Shown here one piece after another: positions 1 to 7,913 of a DNA stretch of 21,829 nt; the stretch's first letter is position 1; each line of letters starts with the position of its first letter. This stretch comes from Poindextera sp035294785 (lineage in GTDB: Bacteria > Pseudomonadota > Alphaproteobacteria > Caulobacterales > Caulobacteraceae), in the NCBI GenBank assembly GCA_035294785.1, contig DATGKF010000100.1, positions 1 to 21,829 of the forward strand, written 5' to 3'. Below the pieces are notes generated by a model. That model had not been told where the DNA came from. It saw only the letters and a list, made by a program, of their open reading frames with translations, and searched no databases. Both the position numbers and the translations under genes were made by a program.

Positions 1-687
1 GGCGAGGGCTTCAAACGCATTTTCGGCATCGATGGCCTGGTGCTGTTCCTGAAGTCGGCGCTGAAGATCCTGTTCGTCGGCGTCGTCGCCTATGTGACCA
101 TGCGCCCGCATCTGCCGGCCATGCAGCAGGCGGAGCAGCTCGAGCCGGCTCAGATCCTGCCGATCGCGGTCGTCGCGTTGCGGGGGCTGTTCACCGGCGT
201 TCTCGCGCTGCTCGGCATCGGCGCGGTGGTGGACTGGCTCTGGCAGCGCCAGCGCTTCCTCACCCGCATGCGCATGACTCGCGAGGAGTTGAAGGAGGAC
301 TTCCGCCAGACCGAGGGCGACCCGCACGTCCGCGCCCGCCTGCGCCAGATCCGTTATGAGCGCGCGCGCCGGCGGATGATCCAGAACGTCCCGAAAGCGA
401 CGGTCGTGGTGATGAACCCGACCCACTACGCCGTCGCGCTGCGCTACGAGCAGGGCGATACGCCCGCGCCCCAGTGCGTGGCCAAGGGGACCGACGAGGT
501 GGCGCTGCGCATCCGCGAGGTGGCCGAGGCCCACAATGTCCCGATCGTCGAGGATCCGCCGTTGGCGCGGGCGCTTTACGCCACGGTCGAGATCGACGAG
601 GTCATCCCGCGCGAGCACTATGAGGCGGTGGCCAAGGTGATCGGCTTCGTGATGCAGCAGGCGCGCCGCCGGCGGGTGTGGAATTGA
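1..687 (+). CDS. flhB: Flagellar type III export protein FlhB, C-terminal part (5' end outside window)
   Basis: This is the C-terminal 228 residues of FlhB, the inner-membrane export-gate protein that switches the flagellar type III secretion system from rod/hook to filament substrates. The reading frame is open from base 1, so the start lies upstream of the window. Two membrane segments are visible (about bases 43-105 and 169-240), followed by the charged cytoplasmic linker and the autocleavage motif NPTH, with cleavage expected between the Asn codon at 415-417 and the Pro codon at 418-420. The conserved context VVMNPTHYAVALRY and the later segment VPIVEDPPLARALY are diagnostic for FlhB. The protein ends in a basic tail, RRRRVWN. 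It lies immediately upstream of cckA on the same strand, an arrangement I associate with Caulobacter-type genomes. Identity is near certain; only the N-terminus is missing. Confidence 0.96.
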   Translation, partial: GEGFKRIFGIDGLVLFLKSALKILFVGVVAYVTMRPHLPAMQQAEQLEPAQILPIAVVALRGLFTGVLALLGIGAVVDWLWQRQRFLTRMRMTREELKEDFRQTEGDPHVRARLRQIRYERARRRMIQNVPKATVVVMNPTHYAVALRYEQGDTPAPQCVAKGTDEVALRIREVAEAHNVPIVEDPPLARALYATVEIDEVIPREHYEAVAKVIGFVMQQARRRRVWN

Positions 688-763
688 CCGCGCCTCGATG
701 CCGACTCAATTCGCGCAAGAGTATGATTTGCGGCCGATTCGCGTGTTTGATCGGCCTTGTACG

Positions 764-768
764 AAGGA
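764..768 (+). promoter_or_regulatory. Shine-Dalgarno site for cckA
   Basis: AAGGA lies 7 bases before the GTG at 776. It supports that GTG over the upstream in-frame ATG at 698, which has no comparable site. Confidence 0.7.
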
Positions 769-775
769 CGGGGGC

Positions 776-2845
776 GTGACGCAGCCGCTGACCAGCGAAA
801 CCCGGAGCGGCCGGCGGTGGGATCCTTTCGCCGTTGCGGCGGGCGCCTTTCTGCTCGCCGCGCTGGCGTTCGGCGTCTACCCGGCGCTCAAGGCCGGACC
901 TGGCTCGCTCGGCGGCCTCTTGCTGCTGACCGGGCTCGCCGGCGTCGCCTTCTTCGCCATCCTGGCCCTTCGCGGGCAGAGCGCCGGCCCGATCGAAGGG
1001 CTCGACATCCAGCGGCTGATGGAGGCCGTGCGCGGGCCGCTGGCCATCGCGACGCCCGACGGGCGCATCCTTTCCGCCAACCCGGCCTGGGCGGCGGCCG
1101 TGGGCGACGGCGGCCGGCTGCCGAAGTCCGTCGACGCGGGCGGGCTCTTCGCCGCCATCGCCGCTGCGCGCCGCGGCGAGGCCGGCCTGGCGCGCCTCAG
1201 GATGAAGCGCGCCGATCGCGACGCCCGCATCAGCCTGCTCGATCAGCGCCGAGTGCTGGTCGAACTCCTGCCGCCGAAGTCCGAGCCGGCGTCCGCCGCC
1301 GCACCGGCGCCCGCCGCCGCGGCGGCGGCTTCGCCGAGCGGACCGGACGCCTTCGTCGCATCCGCCCCGGTCGGCGCTGCGCTGCTGGAAGGCGACGCGC
1401 TCGCCGCTGTCATCGTCCGCGCCAACGCCGCGCTGGAGACCATGGCCGGCCACGGCCCGCTGGCCGGCGAGACTCTCGCCAGCCTGATCGAGCCGGAGTC
1501 GTGGGCCGAGGCGGCAAGCGGTATCGCCGCCGGTCGCGCCGGTCCGTTCGAAGTCAAGCTGGCGCGCGACGGCAAGGCGGTCGCTCAGCTGCATCTGACG
1601 CACGCGCCCGAAGGCCTGACCGCCTACCTGATCGACATCAGCGAGCGCAAGGAGATCGAACTCAAGCTCGCCCAGTCGGAGAAGATGCGGGCGATGGGCG
1701 ATTTCGTCGGCGGCGTCTCGCACGACTTCAACAACCTCCTGAGCGGCGTCCAGCTCAAGCTGGACGAGCTCTTCCTCGCCCACCCCGTCGGCGACCCCTC
1801 GTATCAGGACCTGGTCGAGGCGCGCTCGGCCACCAACCGCGCCGCCGGCCTCGTACGCAGCCTTCTGGCCTACTCCCGCAAGCAGACGGTCCAGCGCGAG
1901 GTGCTGGAACTCGGCGAGCTGGTCAGCGAGGTCGAGGTGCTGTTGCGCCGGCTGATGCGCGAGGACGTGGTGCTGGAGACCGAGTACGGCCGCAACCTGC
2001 CGCTGATCCTGGGCGACCGCAGCCAGTTCGAAATGGCGCTGATGAACCTGGCCGTGAATGCGCGCGATGCGCTGCACGCCGAGGGCGGGGGCATCGTGCG
2101 CATCAAGACCGCGCGCCTCACCTCCGCCGAGGCGAAGGCGCTCGGCTATGACGATCAGCAGGCGCCGCCGGGCGACGTGGCGATGATCGAGGTCGCCGAC
2201 AACGGACCCGGCATCTCGCCCGATGCGGTCGACAAGATCTTCGACCCCTTCTTCACCACCAAGCCGGTGGGGGAGGGGACGGGGCTGGGCCTGGCGACGG
2301 TCTACGGCATCGTCAAGCAGGCGGCCGGCTGGATCCACCTGGAGAACCGGCCGGGCGAAGGGGCGACGTTCCGCATCTTCCTGCCCGTCCATATCCCGCT
2401 CGCCGCCGCGATCACGCCGGCGATGAGGATGGCGCCGGCGAAGGCCCCGGCCCGCGACCTCTCCGGCGTCGGGCGCATCCTGTTCGTCGAGGACGAGGCG
2501 ATCGTGCGCACGCCGGCCGCCAAGCTCCTGCGCCGCTGCGGCTACGAGGTGCTGGAGGCCGGCGACGGCCACGAGGCGATGACGGTCGCGGCGGAGAACG
2601 CCGGCAAGATCGACCTCCTGATCTCGGACGTGATGATGCCGGGCATCGACGGCCCGACCTTCCTGCGCCAGGCGCGGCCTTACCTGGGCGATGCGCCGGT
2701 TCTGTTCATCTCCGGCTATGCCGAGGCGGAGTTCTCCGACCTGCTCGAGGGGGAGACCGGCGTCAGCTTCCTGCCCAAGCCGCTCGACATCAAGACGCTG
2801 GCCGAGCGAGTGAAGCAGGTGCTGCAGACCAGCGCCGCCGCCTGA
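776..2845 (+). CDS. cckA: Hybrid sensor histidine kinase CckA
   Basis: CckA is the membrane kinase/phosphatase that, in alphaproteobacteria, feeds phosphate through ChpT to the cell-cycle regulator CtrA and to CpdR. The GTG start at 776 gives 689 residues, close to the roughly 690 of Caulobacter CckA; the frame is also open from an ATG at 698. In order: two membrane helices (about residues 15-35 and 44-65), two weakly conserved PAS-like regions joined by an Ala/Pro-rich linker (about 165-190), the HisKA H-box with phospho-accepting His316 (GGVSHDFNNLL), the HATPase domain with N-box Asn428, G1 box DNGPGI (Asp475) and the F/G2 box FDPFFTTKP...GTGLGL, then a receiver domain from about 564 with phospho-acceptor Asp618 (ISDVMMPG). 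All catalytic residues are present. It follows flhB by 88 bases and converges on the GST gene with a 10-base gap. Confidence 0.95.
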   Translation: MTQPLTSETRSGRRWDPFAVAAGAFLLAALAFGVYPALKAGPGSLGGLLLLTGLAGVAFFAILALRGQSAGPIEGLDIQRLMEAVRGPLAIATPDGRILSANPAWAAAVGDGGRLPKSVDAGGLFAAIAAARRGEAGLARLRMKRADRDARISLLDQRRVLVELLPPKSEPASAAAPAPAAAAAASPSGPDAFVASAPVGAALLEGDALAAVIVRANAALETMAGHGPLAGETLASLIEPESWAEAASGIAAGRAGPFEVKLARDGKAVAQLHLTHAPEGLTAYLIDISERKEIELKLAQSEKMRAMGDFVGGVSHDFNNLLSGVQLKLDELFLAHPVGDPSYQDLVEARSATNRAAGLVRSLLAYSRKQTVQREVLELGELVSEVEVLLRRLMREDVVLETEYGRNLPLILGDRSQFEMALMNLAVNARDALHAEGGGIVRIKTARLTSAEAKALGYDDQQAPPGDVAMIEVADNGPGISPDAVDKIFDPFFTTKPVGEGTGLGLATVYGIVKQAAGWIHLENRPGEGATFRIFLPVHIPLAAAITPAMRMAPAKAPARDLSGVGRILFVEDEAIVRTPAAKLLRRCGYEVLEAGDGHEAMTVAAENAGKIDLLISDVMMPGIDGPTFLRQARPYLGDAPVLFISGYAEAEFSDLLEGETGVSFLPKPLDIKTLAERVKQVLQTSAAA

Positions 2846-2855
2846 GCGCCGCAGT

Positions 2856-3464
2856 TCAGCCGGCCTGCAGCGCCCGATCGGCGGCGATGTAGCGCGCGAA
2901 GCTCGGCCGCCCGACGGTGCGATCGATGAAGCCGGCGAGCGCCGGCGTCTCCGCAATGCCCTTGGTGATCCGCACGGCGAAATTCACCGCGCCCCCGACG
3001 AGCAGGTCCGCGGACGTCAGCGTCTCGCCGGTCAGATAGGGCGAACGCGAGAGGGTGGTCTCGAGATTGAGCGCCATGTCATCGAAGTCGCCGAACGAGA
3101 CGCCCAGCTTGTCGTAGGTCCATCCACCGAACTTGGCGGCCAGCACCGGATCGATGACCGCGTCGTTGTAGACCAGCCAGGAAAGATAGGGCCCGCGGCG
3201 GGCATCCCCGATCGGCGGGGCGAGTCCGGCGTCCGGAAAGGCGTCGCAAAGGTAGGCGAAGATCGCCGCCCGCTCGTGCACCGCGACGCCGTCATGCACG
3301 ATCGCCGGGACCTTCTTGCTGGGCTGGATGGAGCGATAGGCCTCGGGCGCGCCGCCTTCGGCGCGGATGTCGACGATCTCCAGCCGGTAGTCGACGCCAA
3401 GCTCTTCCAAGAGCCAGCGCACGGCGCCCGATCGCGTGCCCGGCGCGTGATAGAAGGTCAGCAT
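2856..3464 (-). CDS. Glutathione S-transferase family protein
   Basis: A 202-residue cytosolic GST: N-terminal thioredoxin-like domain (about residues 1-75) and an all-helical C-terminal domain (about 85-200), the usual length for bacterial GSTs. The opening YHAPGTRSGAVRWLLEELG matches the glutathione-site helix of the family. The cis-proline is in SKKVPAIV (Pro53). The glutathione gamma-glutamyl contact, normally Glu-Ser, reads Glu64-Arg65 here, a small departure. The start is the ATG at 3464, preceded by GGAGGA at good spacing. It converges on cckA and diverges from the secreted glycosidase gene (72-base gap). Function is thiol conjugation or peroxide/isomerase chemistry on an unknown substrate; the sequence does not identify the subclass. 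Confidence 0.9.
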   Translation of the reverse strand: MLTFYHAPGTRSGAVRWLLEELGVDYRLEIVDIRAEGGAPEAYRSIQPSKKVPAIVHDGVAVHERAAIFAYLCDAFPDAGLAPPIGDARRGPYLSWLVYNDAVIDPVLAAKFGGWTYDKLGVSFGDFDDMALNLETTLSRSPYLTGETLTSADLLVGGAVNFAVRITKGIAETPALAGFIDRTVGRPSFARYIAADRALQAG

Positions 3465-3536
3465 CGGCGTCCTCCGCTGCCTTTGCGACGCCCCAGCCTA
3501 TGCTAGATCAGACGCCGGTGGCGAGGGGGGCGTGGG

Positions 3537-5699
3537 ATGCGGGCGATGCGTGCGGTCGGCCTGACCGGAGGCCTTCTTGCGAGCCTCGCCTGGAGCGCGC
3601 CGGCATCGGCCGAGCCGGCCTTTCCGGGCGACGTGCAGATCATCGTCGACGCAACGCACGCGGTGAACCGCTTCACTCCGGACGACGCCATCGGCGTTGC
3701 TCTGGACGGCATGCAGAAGGGCGAGGTCGATGCGAACTTCACGCCCGAGAACATGGCCAAGATCCGCGCCGTGGGGCTGAAGCACGTCACCTACCGCACC
3801 CGCGCCGAGCTCGGCATCGAGGTCTGGCACTGGAGCGACCAGGGAACCTGGAGCGATGCGGCGCACGAGCAAGGCTACTGGACCGGCGGCGACCATCCGA
3901 CCACGCACCCGAAAGTCACCTGGGGCTACAGCCTGCCGCGGCGCGGCGACACGGTCGATAACGCCAACAACGTCGGCTATTCGCGCATCGACGACGGCGA
4001 CCCGACGAGCTTCTGGAAGAGCAACCCCTATCTCGACCGCCGCTATACGGGCCTCACCGAATCGCGGCCGGAGTGGGTGATCTTCTCCTTCCACGCGCCG
4101 GTGAACGTCGACGCCATCAAGATCGCCTGGGGGACGCCCTACGCAACGCGCTTCCTCGTCCAGTACTGGAGCGGCAAGGACGGCTACCAGCAGGGCAAGG
4201 AGACGGCGGAGGGCGCGGGCGATTGGGTCACCTTCGCGCACGGCGATCAGACTGAGGCCGGTCCGCCCAAGGACGCTGTGATCCGGCTCGCGGATGCGCC
4301 GCGCAGCCTGCACTTCGTGCGCATTCTCTTGCTGCGCTCGTCCGAGACCGCGCCGCCGGGCGCGACCGACATCCGCGACCGGCTGGGCTACGCGATCCGC
4401 GAGGCGGGCCTGGGCGTGATCGGGCCGGGCGGCCGCTTCGTCGACGCGATGCGCCACGGGAAAAGCCAGACAACCCAGAGCGTTGTCCAGGTCTCCTCGA
4501 CTGATCCATGGCACCGCGCCGTCGACCGCGACAAGGACACCGAACAGCCGGGCCTCGACTTCGTCTTCGCCAACAACCTGAACTTCGGCGCGCCGCTGAT
4601 GGTCCCGGTCGGGACCTACTACGACACGCCCGAGAACGCCGCCGCCGAGATCCGCTTCATCGAGAACCGCGGGTTTCCGGTGACCCAGGTCGAGCTGGGC
4701 GAGGAGGCGGACGGCCAGTTCATCCGTCCCGAGGACTACGCCGACCTTTACCTGGAATTCGCCAAGGCGATCCGCGCGGTCGACCCGCATCTTCAACTGG
4801 GCGGGCCGTCGATGCAGAACGCCCACACCGGCACCTGGCCCGACACCAACAACGGGACGTCATGGCCCGGCCGGTTCGTCGCCGAGCTTAAGGTCCGCGG
4901 CGGCCTTGATCAGTTGCAGTTCTTTTCCTTCGAACACTACGTCTTCGACGACGTCTGCGACCCGCTCGGCGGCATGCTGCGCGACGAGACGAGCATCCTT
5001 CAGAAGATCCTCGACGATACGGCCGCCAACGGGATGCCGCGCACGATCCCCTGGGTGATCAGCGAGTACGGCTTCTCGCCCTTCTCCGGCCGGGCGATGT
5101 CTGAGATGCCCAGCGCGCTGCTCTCCGGCGACATCGTCGGCCACTTCCTGACCTACGGCGGCGCCCAGGCCTACATCCTCGGCTACACGCCCGACACGCC
5201 CGCCAACCAGGACTTCGCCTGCGCCGGCTACGGCAACATGATGCTCTACGAGGCCGACGACGACGGGCGGGCCAAGTGGCCGATGCCGGAGATGTACGCC
5301 GTCGAGATGATGCTGCGCGACTGGGGCGCGCCCGAGGCCCGGCCGCACGACCTCTTCACCGCGACCGAGAGCGTCAAGGACGCCGGCGGGCGACCCGTGG
5401 TCGTCGCCTATCCCGTGCGCCGCCCCGACGGCGGCTGGAACGTGATGCTGATCAACCGCGACAGCGCCCACGCTCACCTCGCCCACGTGATCCTGCGGGC
5501 CGAGGAGGGCGACGCGCCCCTGGGCGCCGGCAAACGGCTGAATGTCGTCCAGTATTCGCCGGCGCAATACGCTTGGCTCGACAAGGGCGAGAACAGCCGC
5601 CCGACAAGGGATCTGCCGCCCGCTCGCTTCACGCAGCCCGGCGGCCAGGCGATCGCGCTGCCAGCGTTCTCACTGACGGTGGTGAGCGAAGCGCCCTAG
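3537..5699 (+). CDS. Secreted glycoside hydrolase-like protein (clan GH-A type) with F5/8-type C (discoidin) domain
   Basis: A 720-residue exported protein. A basic start, hydrophobic stretch and ASA-EP site (about residue 30) make a Sec signal peptide. The mature protein begins with a TIM-barrel-like segment (VDATHAVNRFTPDDAIG). About residues 143-275 look like an F5/8-type C domain (DDGDPTSFWKS, then PEWVIFSFHAPVNVDAIKIAW and a VRILLL strand). Barrel sequence then resumes: ELGEEADG gives a candidate acid/base Glu390 and WVISEYGFSPF a candidate nucleophile Glu510, 120 residues apart as expected in clan GH-A. In GH39/30/79-like enzymes the acid/base motif is usually Asn-Glu; here the Asn position is Glu389. 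The C-terminus is a beta-rich segment. I cannot assign a GH family number or substrate; a polysaccharide or glycoside outside the cytoplasm is likely. Start could also be the ATG at 3546. Confidence 0.78.
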   Translation: MRAMRAVGLTGGLLASLAWSAPASAEPAFPGDVQIIVDATHAVNRFTPDDAIGVALDGMQKGEVDANFTPENMAKIRAVGLKHVTYRTRAELGIEVWHWSDQGTWSDAAHEQGYWTGGDHPTTHPKVTWGYSLPRRGDTVDNANNVGYSRIDDGDPTSFWKSNPYLDRRYTGLTESRPEWVIFSFHAPVNVDAIKIAWGTPYATRFLVQYWSGKDGYQQGKETAEGAGDWVTFAHGDQTEAGPPKDAVIRLADAPRSLHFVRILLLRSSETAPPGATDIRDRLGYAIREAGLGVIGPGGRFVDAMRHGKSQTTQSVVQVSSTDPWHRAVDRDKDTEQPGLDFVFANNLNFGAPLMVPVGTYYDTPENAAAEIRFIENRGFPVTQVELGEEADGQFIRPEDYADLYLEFAKAIRAVDPHLQLGGPSMQNAHTGTWPDTNNGTSWPGRFVAELKVRGGLDQLQFFSFEHYVFDDVCDPLGGMLRDETSILQKILDDTAANGMPRTIPWVISEYGFSPFSGRAMSEMPSALLSGDIVGHFLTYGGAQAYILGYTPDTPANQDFACAGYGNMMLYEADDDGRAKWPMPEMYAVEMMLRDWGAPEARPHDLFTATESVKDAGGRPVVVAYPVRRPDGGWNVMLINRDSAHAHLAHVILRAEEGDAPLGAGKRLNVVQYSPAQYAWLDKGENSRPTRDLPPARFTQPGGQAIALPAFSLTVVSEAP

Positions 5700-6898
5700 C
5701 TCAGCGAACCGCAAAACCGCTGGATACGGCCGCAGGCGTCTTCGAGGACGCTGTTGGCCGTGGCGTAGGAGACGCGGAAGAAGGGCGAGAGGCCGAACGC
5801 CGCGCCGAACACCACCGAGACGCCCTCGGTCTCAAGCAGCTCGACGGCGAAGTCCTCGTCGCTGGCGATCACCCTGCCGCTCGCCGTCCGCTTGCCCAGC
5901 AGGCCCTCGACCGAGGGATAGACGTAGAACGCCCCCTCCGGCGTCGGGCAGTGAATCCCGCGCGCCTGGTTCAGCATCGAGACCACAAGGTCGCGGCGCT
6001 CCTCGAACAGCTTGGCGTTCGGCTTGATGAAGGCCTGCGTCCCGTTCAGCGCCTCGACCGCCGCCCACTGCGAGATCGACGACGGGTTCGAGGTCGTCTG
6101 GCTCATCACTTTGCGCATGGCGTCGATCAGCGGCTTTGGCCCGCCGGCGTAGCCGATCCGCCAGCCGGTCATGGCGTAGGCCTTCGAGACGCCGTTCATG
6201 GTCAGCGTGCGGTCGTAGAGCCCCGGCTCGACCTGGGCGATGGTCGTGTATTCGAAGTCGCCGAAGATCAGGTGCTCGTACATGTCGTCGGTGAACACCC
6301 ACACATGCGGGTGCCGCATGAGCACGTCGGCGATCGCCCGAAGCTCGGCGCGCGTGTAGGCCGCGCCCGAGGGGTTCGAGGGCGAGTTCAGCATCACCCA
6401 CTTGGTCTTCGGCGTGATCGCCGCCTCCAGCGCCGCCGGATCGACCTTGAAGCCGGTCTCCGCCGAGCTGGGCACGAACACCGGCTCGCCGCCGGCAAGG
6501 CGGACGATCTCCGGATAGCTCACCCAGTAAGGCGTCGGGATCACCACCTCGTCGCCAGGGCTCACCGAGGCGACCATGGCGTTGAAGATCACGGGCTTGC
6601 CGCCGGGTGAGACGTTGATCTGCTCGGGCTTGTAGGAAAGGCCGTTCTCGCGCGCGAACTTGGCGCAGATGGCCTGCTTCAGCTCCGGGATGCCGTCGGC
6701 GTCTGTGTACTTGGTCTTGCCGTCGCGGATCGCCTTGATCGCCGCGTCCTTGATGTTGTCCGGCGTGTCGAAGTCCGGCTCGCCGGCGGCCAGCGATATG
6801 ACGTCCTTCCCAGCCGCCTTCAGCGCGCGCGCTTTCGCGTCCGCCGCCAGCGTGGCGGACGGCTTCACGCGGGCGAGCGCGGCGGATTCGGCGAACAT
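5696..6898 (-). CDS. aspC/aatA: Pyridoxal-phosphate aspartate aminotransferase
   Basis: A 400-residue fold-type I aminotransferase of the bacterial class Ib aspartate aminotransferase type, converting aspartate and 2-oxoglutarate to oxaloacetate and glutamate; some relatives also use prephenate. The PLP Schiff-base lysine is Lys239 in GVSKAYAMTGWRIGYAGG, the pyridine-nitrogen Asp is in FTDDMYEHL (Asp204 or 205), the substrate/PLP Asn is in NSPSNPSG (Asn175), and the substrate carboxylate Arg is in SPFFRVSYA near the C-terminus. LAAGEPDFDTP near residue 40 is the family N-terminal signature. Length and motifs are complete. Its stop codon overlaps that of the convergent glycosidase in a CTAG. 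It is divergent from the nucleoside hydrolase with 84 bases between. Housekeeping amino-acid metabolism. Confidence 0.94.
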   Translation of the reverse strand: MFAESAALARVKPSATLAADAKARALKAAGKDVISLAAGEPDFDTPDNIKDAAIKAIRDGKTKYTDADGIPELKQAICAKFARENGLSYKPEQINVSPGGKPVIFNAMVASVSPGDEVVIPTPYWVSYPEIVRLAGGEPVFVPSSAETGFKVDPAALEAAITPKTKWVMLNSPSNPSGAAYTRAELRAIADVLMRHPHVWVFTDDMYEHLIFGDFEYTTIAQVEPGLYDRTLTMNGVSKAYAMTGWRIGYAGGPKPLIDAMRKVMSQTTSNPSSISQWAAVEALNGTQAFIKPNAKLFEERRDLVVSMLNQARGIHCPTPEGAFYVYPSVEGLLGKRTASGRVIASDEDFAVELLETEGVSVVFGAAFGLSPFFRVSYATANSVLEDACGRIQRFCGSLS

Positions 6899-6982
6899 GG
6901 GAGTGACTCACCTTTTCGGGGTTGCAAACGGCGGCGCTGTGTAGGCTTCCCGTCGCTCGGGCGCAACGGCGCGGGGCGTTAG

Positions 6983-7852
6983 ATGAAGCTGATCATCGAT
7001 ACCGACATCGGCGACGACTACGACGACGTCTTCACGCTCGCGGTCGCGCTGGCCAGCCCCGAGGTCGACGTGCTCGGCGTGACGACCGTGGTCGGCGATG
7101 CGGCGCTCCGCGCGCGGCTTACGCGCCGCTTCCTGGCGGTGGCCGGGCGTGACGACATACCGGTCGCCGTCGGGGCGACGATCCGCACCGGCGCGCCCTT
7201 CACCCATCGCCGCTGGGCGCGCGGCGGGCCGGACGGCCCGGAACCGCCGGCGGTCGACTTTCTGCTGGACGCCATCGCCGCCGATCCGGACCAGGTCACG
7301 CTGCTGGCCATCGGCCCGCTGACCAACCTCGCCGACGCGCTCGCCCGCGATGCGGCGGCCTTTCGGCGCCTGAAGCGGATCGTGCTGATGGGCGGCTCGG
7401 TGCGGCGCGGCTATCGCGATCTCGCCTGGAGCGCCGAGGGGCACCCGTCGGTCGAGTACAACATCGTCTCAGACGTTCCGGCGGCGCGCGCGGTGTTCGG
7501 CGCCGGCGTTCCGCTGGTCATGGCGCCGCTGGATGCGAGCATGGTCGCCCTCGACGAACTCAAGCGGCAGCTCCTCTTCACCCGCTCGACGCCGATCACC
7601 GACGCGCTGGCGCTGACCTACCTCCAGTGGTCCGCCGTCGCCGGGCGCACGACGCCGCTGCTCTACGACGCCGCCGCGCTGGCGCTGGCCATCGATCCGG
7701 ATATGTTCAACATTGAACGACTATGCATCGCCGTCGAGGACGATGGCCGCACGGTCGTCGCCGACGGGCCCGCAAACGCCGACGTCGCCCTCGCCATCGA
7801 CGAGGACCGCTTCTTCCGCTGGCTGATGCCGAGGCTGGTGGGCGGAAGGTAG
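6983..7852 (+). CDS. Nucleoside hydrolase (IUNH family)
   Basis: A 289-residue inosine-uridine preferring nucleoside hydrolase family protein, which would cleave the N-glycosidic bond of ribonucleosides to base plus ribose in purine/pyrimidine salvage. The calcium-binding N-terminal motif reads DTDIGDDYDDVFTL (residues 6-19), the variant seen in a large IUNH subgroup. AIGPLTNLADAL (109-120), LMGGSV (135-140) and VEYNIVSDVPAA (Asn160) are the other family blocks. The C-terminal calcium Asp is kept (Asp229), but the His that precedes it in the well-studied enzymes is Tyr228, so the leaving-group mechanism may differ. The ATG at 6983 has no strong ribosome site. The gene is monocistronic-looking, divergent from the aminotransferase and followed by a hairpin at 7870. 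Confidence 0.9.
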   Translation: MKLIIDTDIGDDYDDVFTLAVALASPEVDVLGVTTVVGDAALRARLTRRFLAVAGRDDIPVAVGATIRTGAPFTHRRWARGGPDGPEPPAVDFLLDAIAADPDQVTLLAIGPLTNLADALARDAAAFRRLKRIVLMGGSVRRGYRDLAWSAEGHPSVEYNIVSDVPAARAVFGAGVPLVMAPLDASMVALDELKRQLLFTRSTPITDALALTYLQWSAVAGRTTPLLYDAAALALAIDPDMFNIERLCIAVEDDGRTVVADGPANADVALAIDEDRFFRWLMPRLVGGR

Positions 7853-7869
7853 CGGCCGGCTAATCGGTT

Positions 7870-7890
7870 CTTCTCCCCTCGCGGGAGAAG
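7870..7890. repeat. Short palindromic (REP-like) hairpin between convergent genes
   Basis: A perfect 8-base stem (CTTCTCCC, then GGGAGAAG) around the 5-base loop CTCGC. It lies between the nucleoside hydrolase stop and the converging SMP-30-like gene. There is no T-tract, so I call it a repeat element that may also slow transcription from either side, not a classic intrinsic terminator. The same loop sequence recurs in the hairpin at 11294. Confidence 0.65.
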
Positions 7891-7913
7891 GGGCGCTTCA
7901 TCCCGTGAGCCGT

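Noticed and set aside
602..2956. A 784-codon open frame on the minus strand across cckA.
   Set aside because: It is antisense to a complete, motif-rich kinase gene, has an Arg/Gly/Ala/Asp-biased composition typical of GC-rich shadow frames, and no recognisable domain.
3498..4826. A 442-codon minus-strand open frame across the glycosidase gene.
   Set aside because: Low-complexity shadow of a gene with signal peptide and conserved catalytic motifs on the other strand.
5276..6610. A 444-codon plus-strand open frame over the glycosidase end and the aminotransferase.
   Set aside because: It crosses two real genes in wrong frames and shows only shadow-type composition.
7878..7913. An intrinsic terminator at the 7870 hairpin.
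   Set aside because: No run of T follows the stem on either strand, so it is listed as a repeat only.
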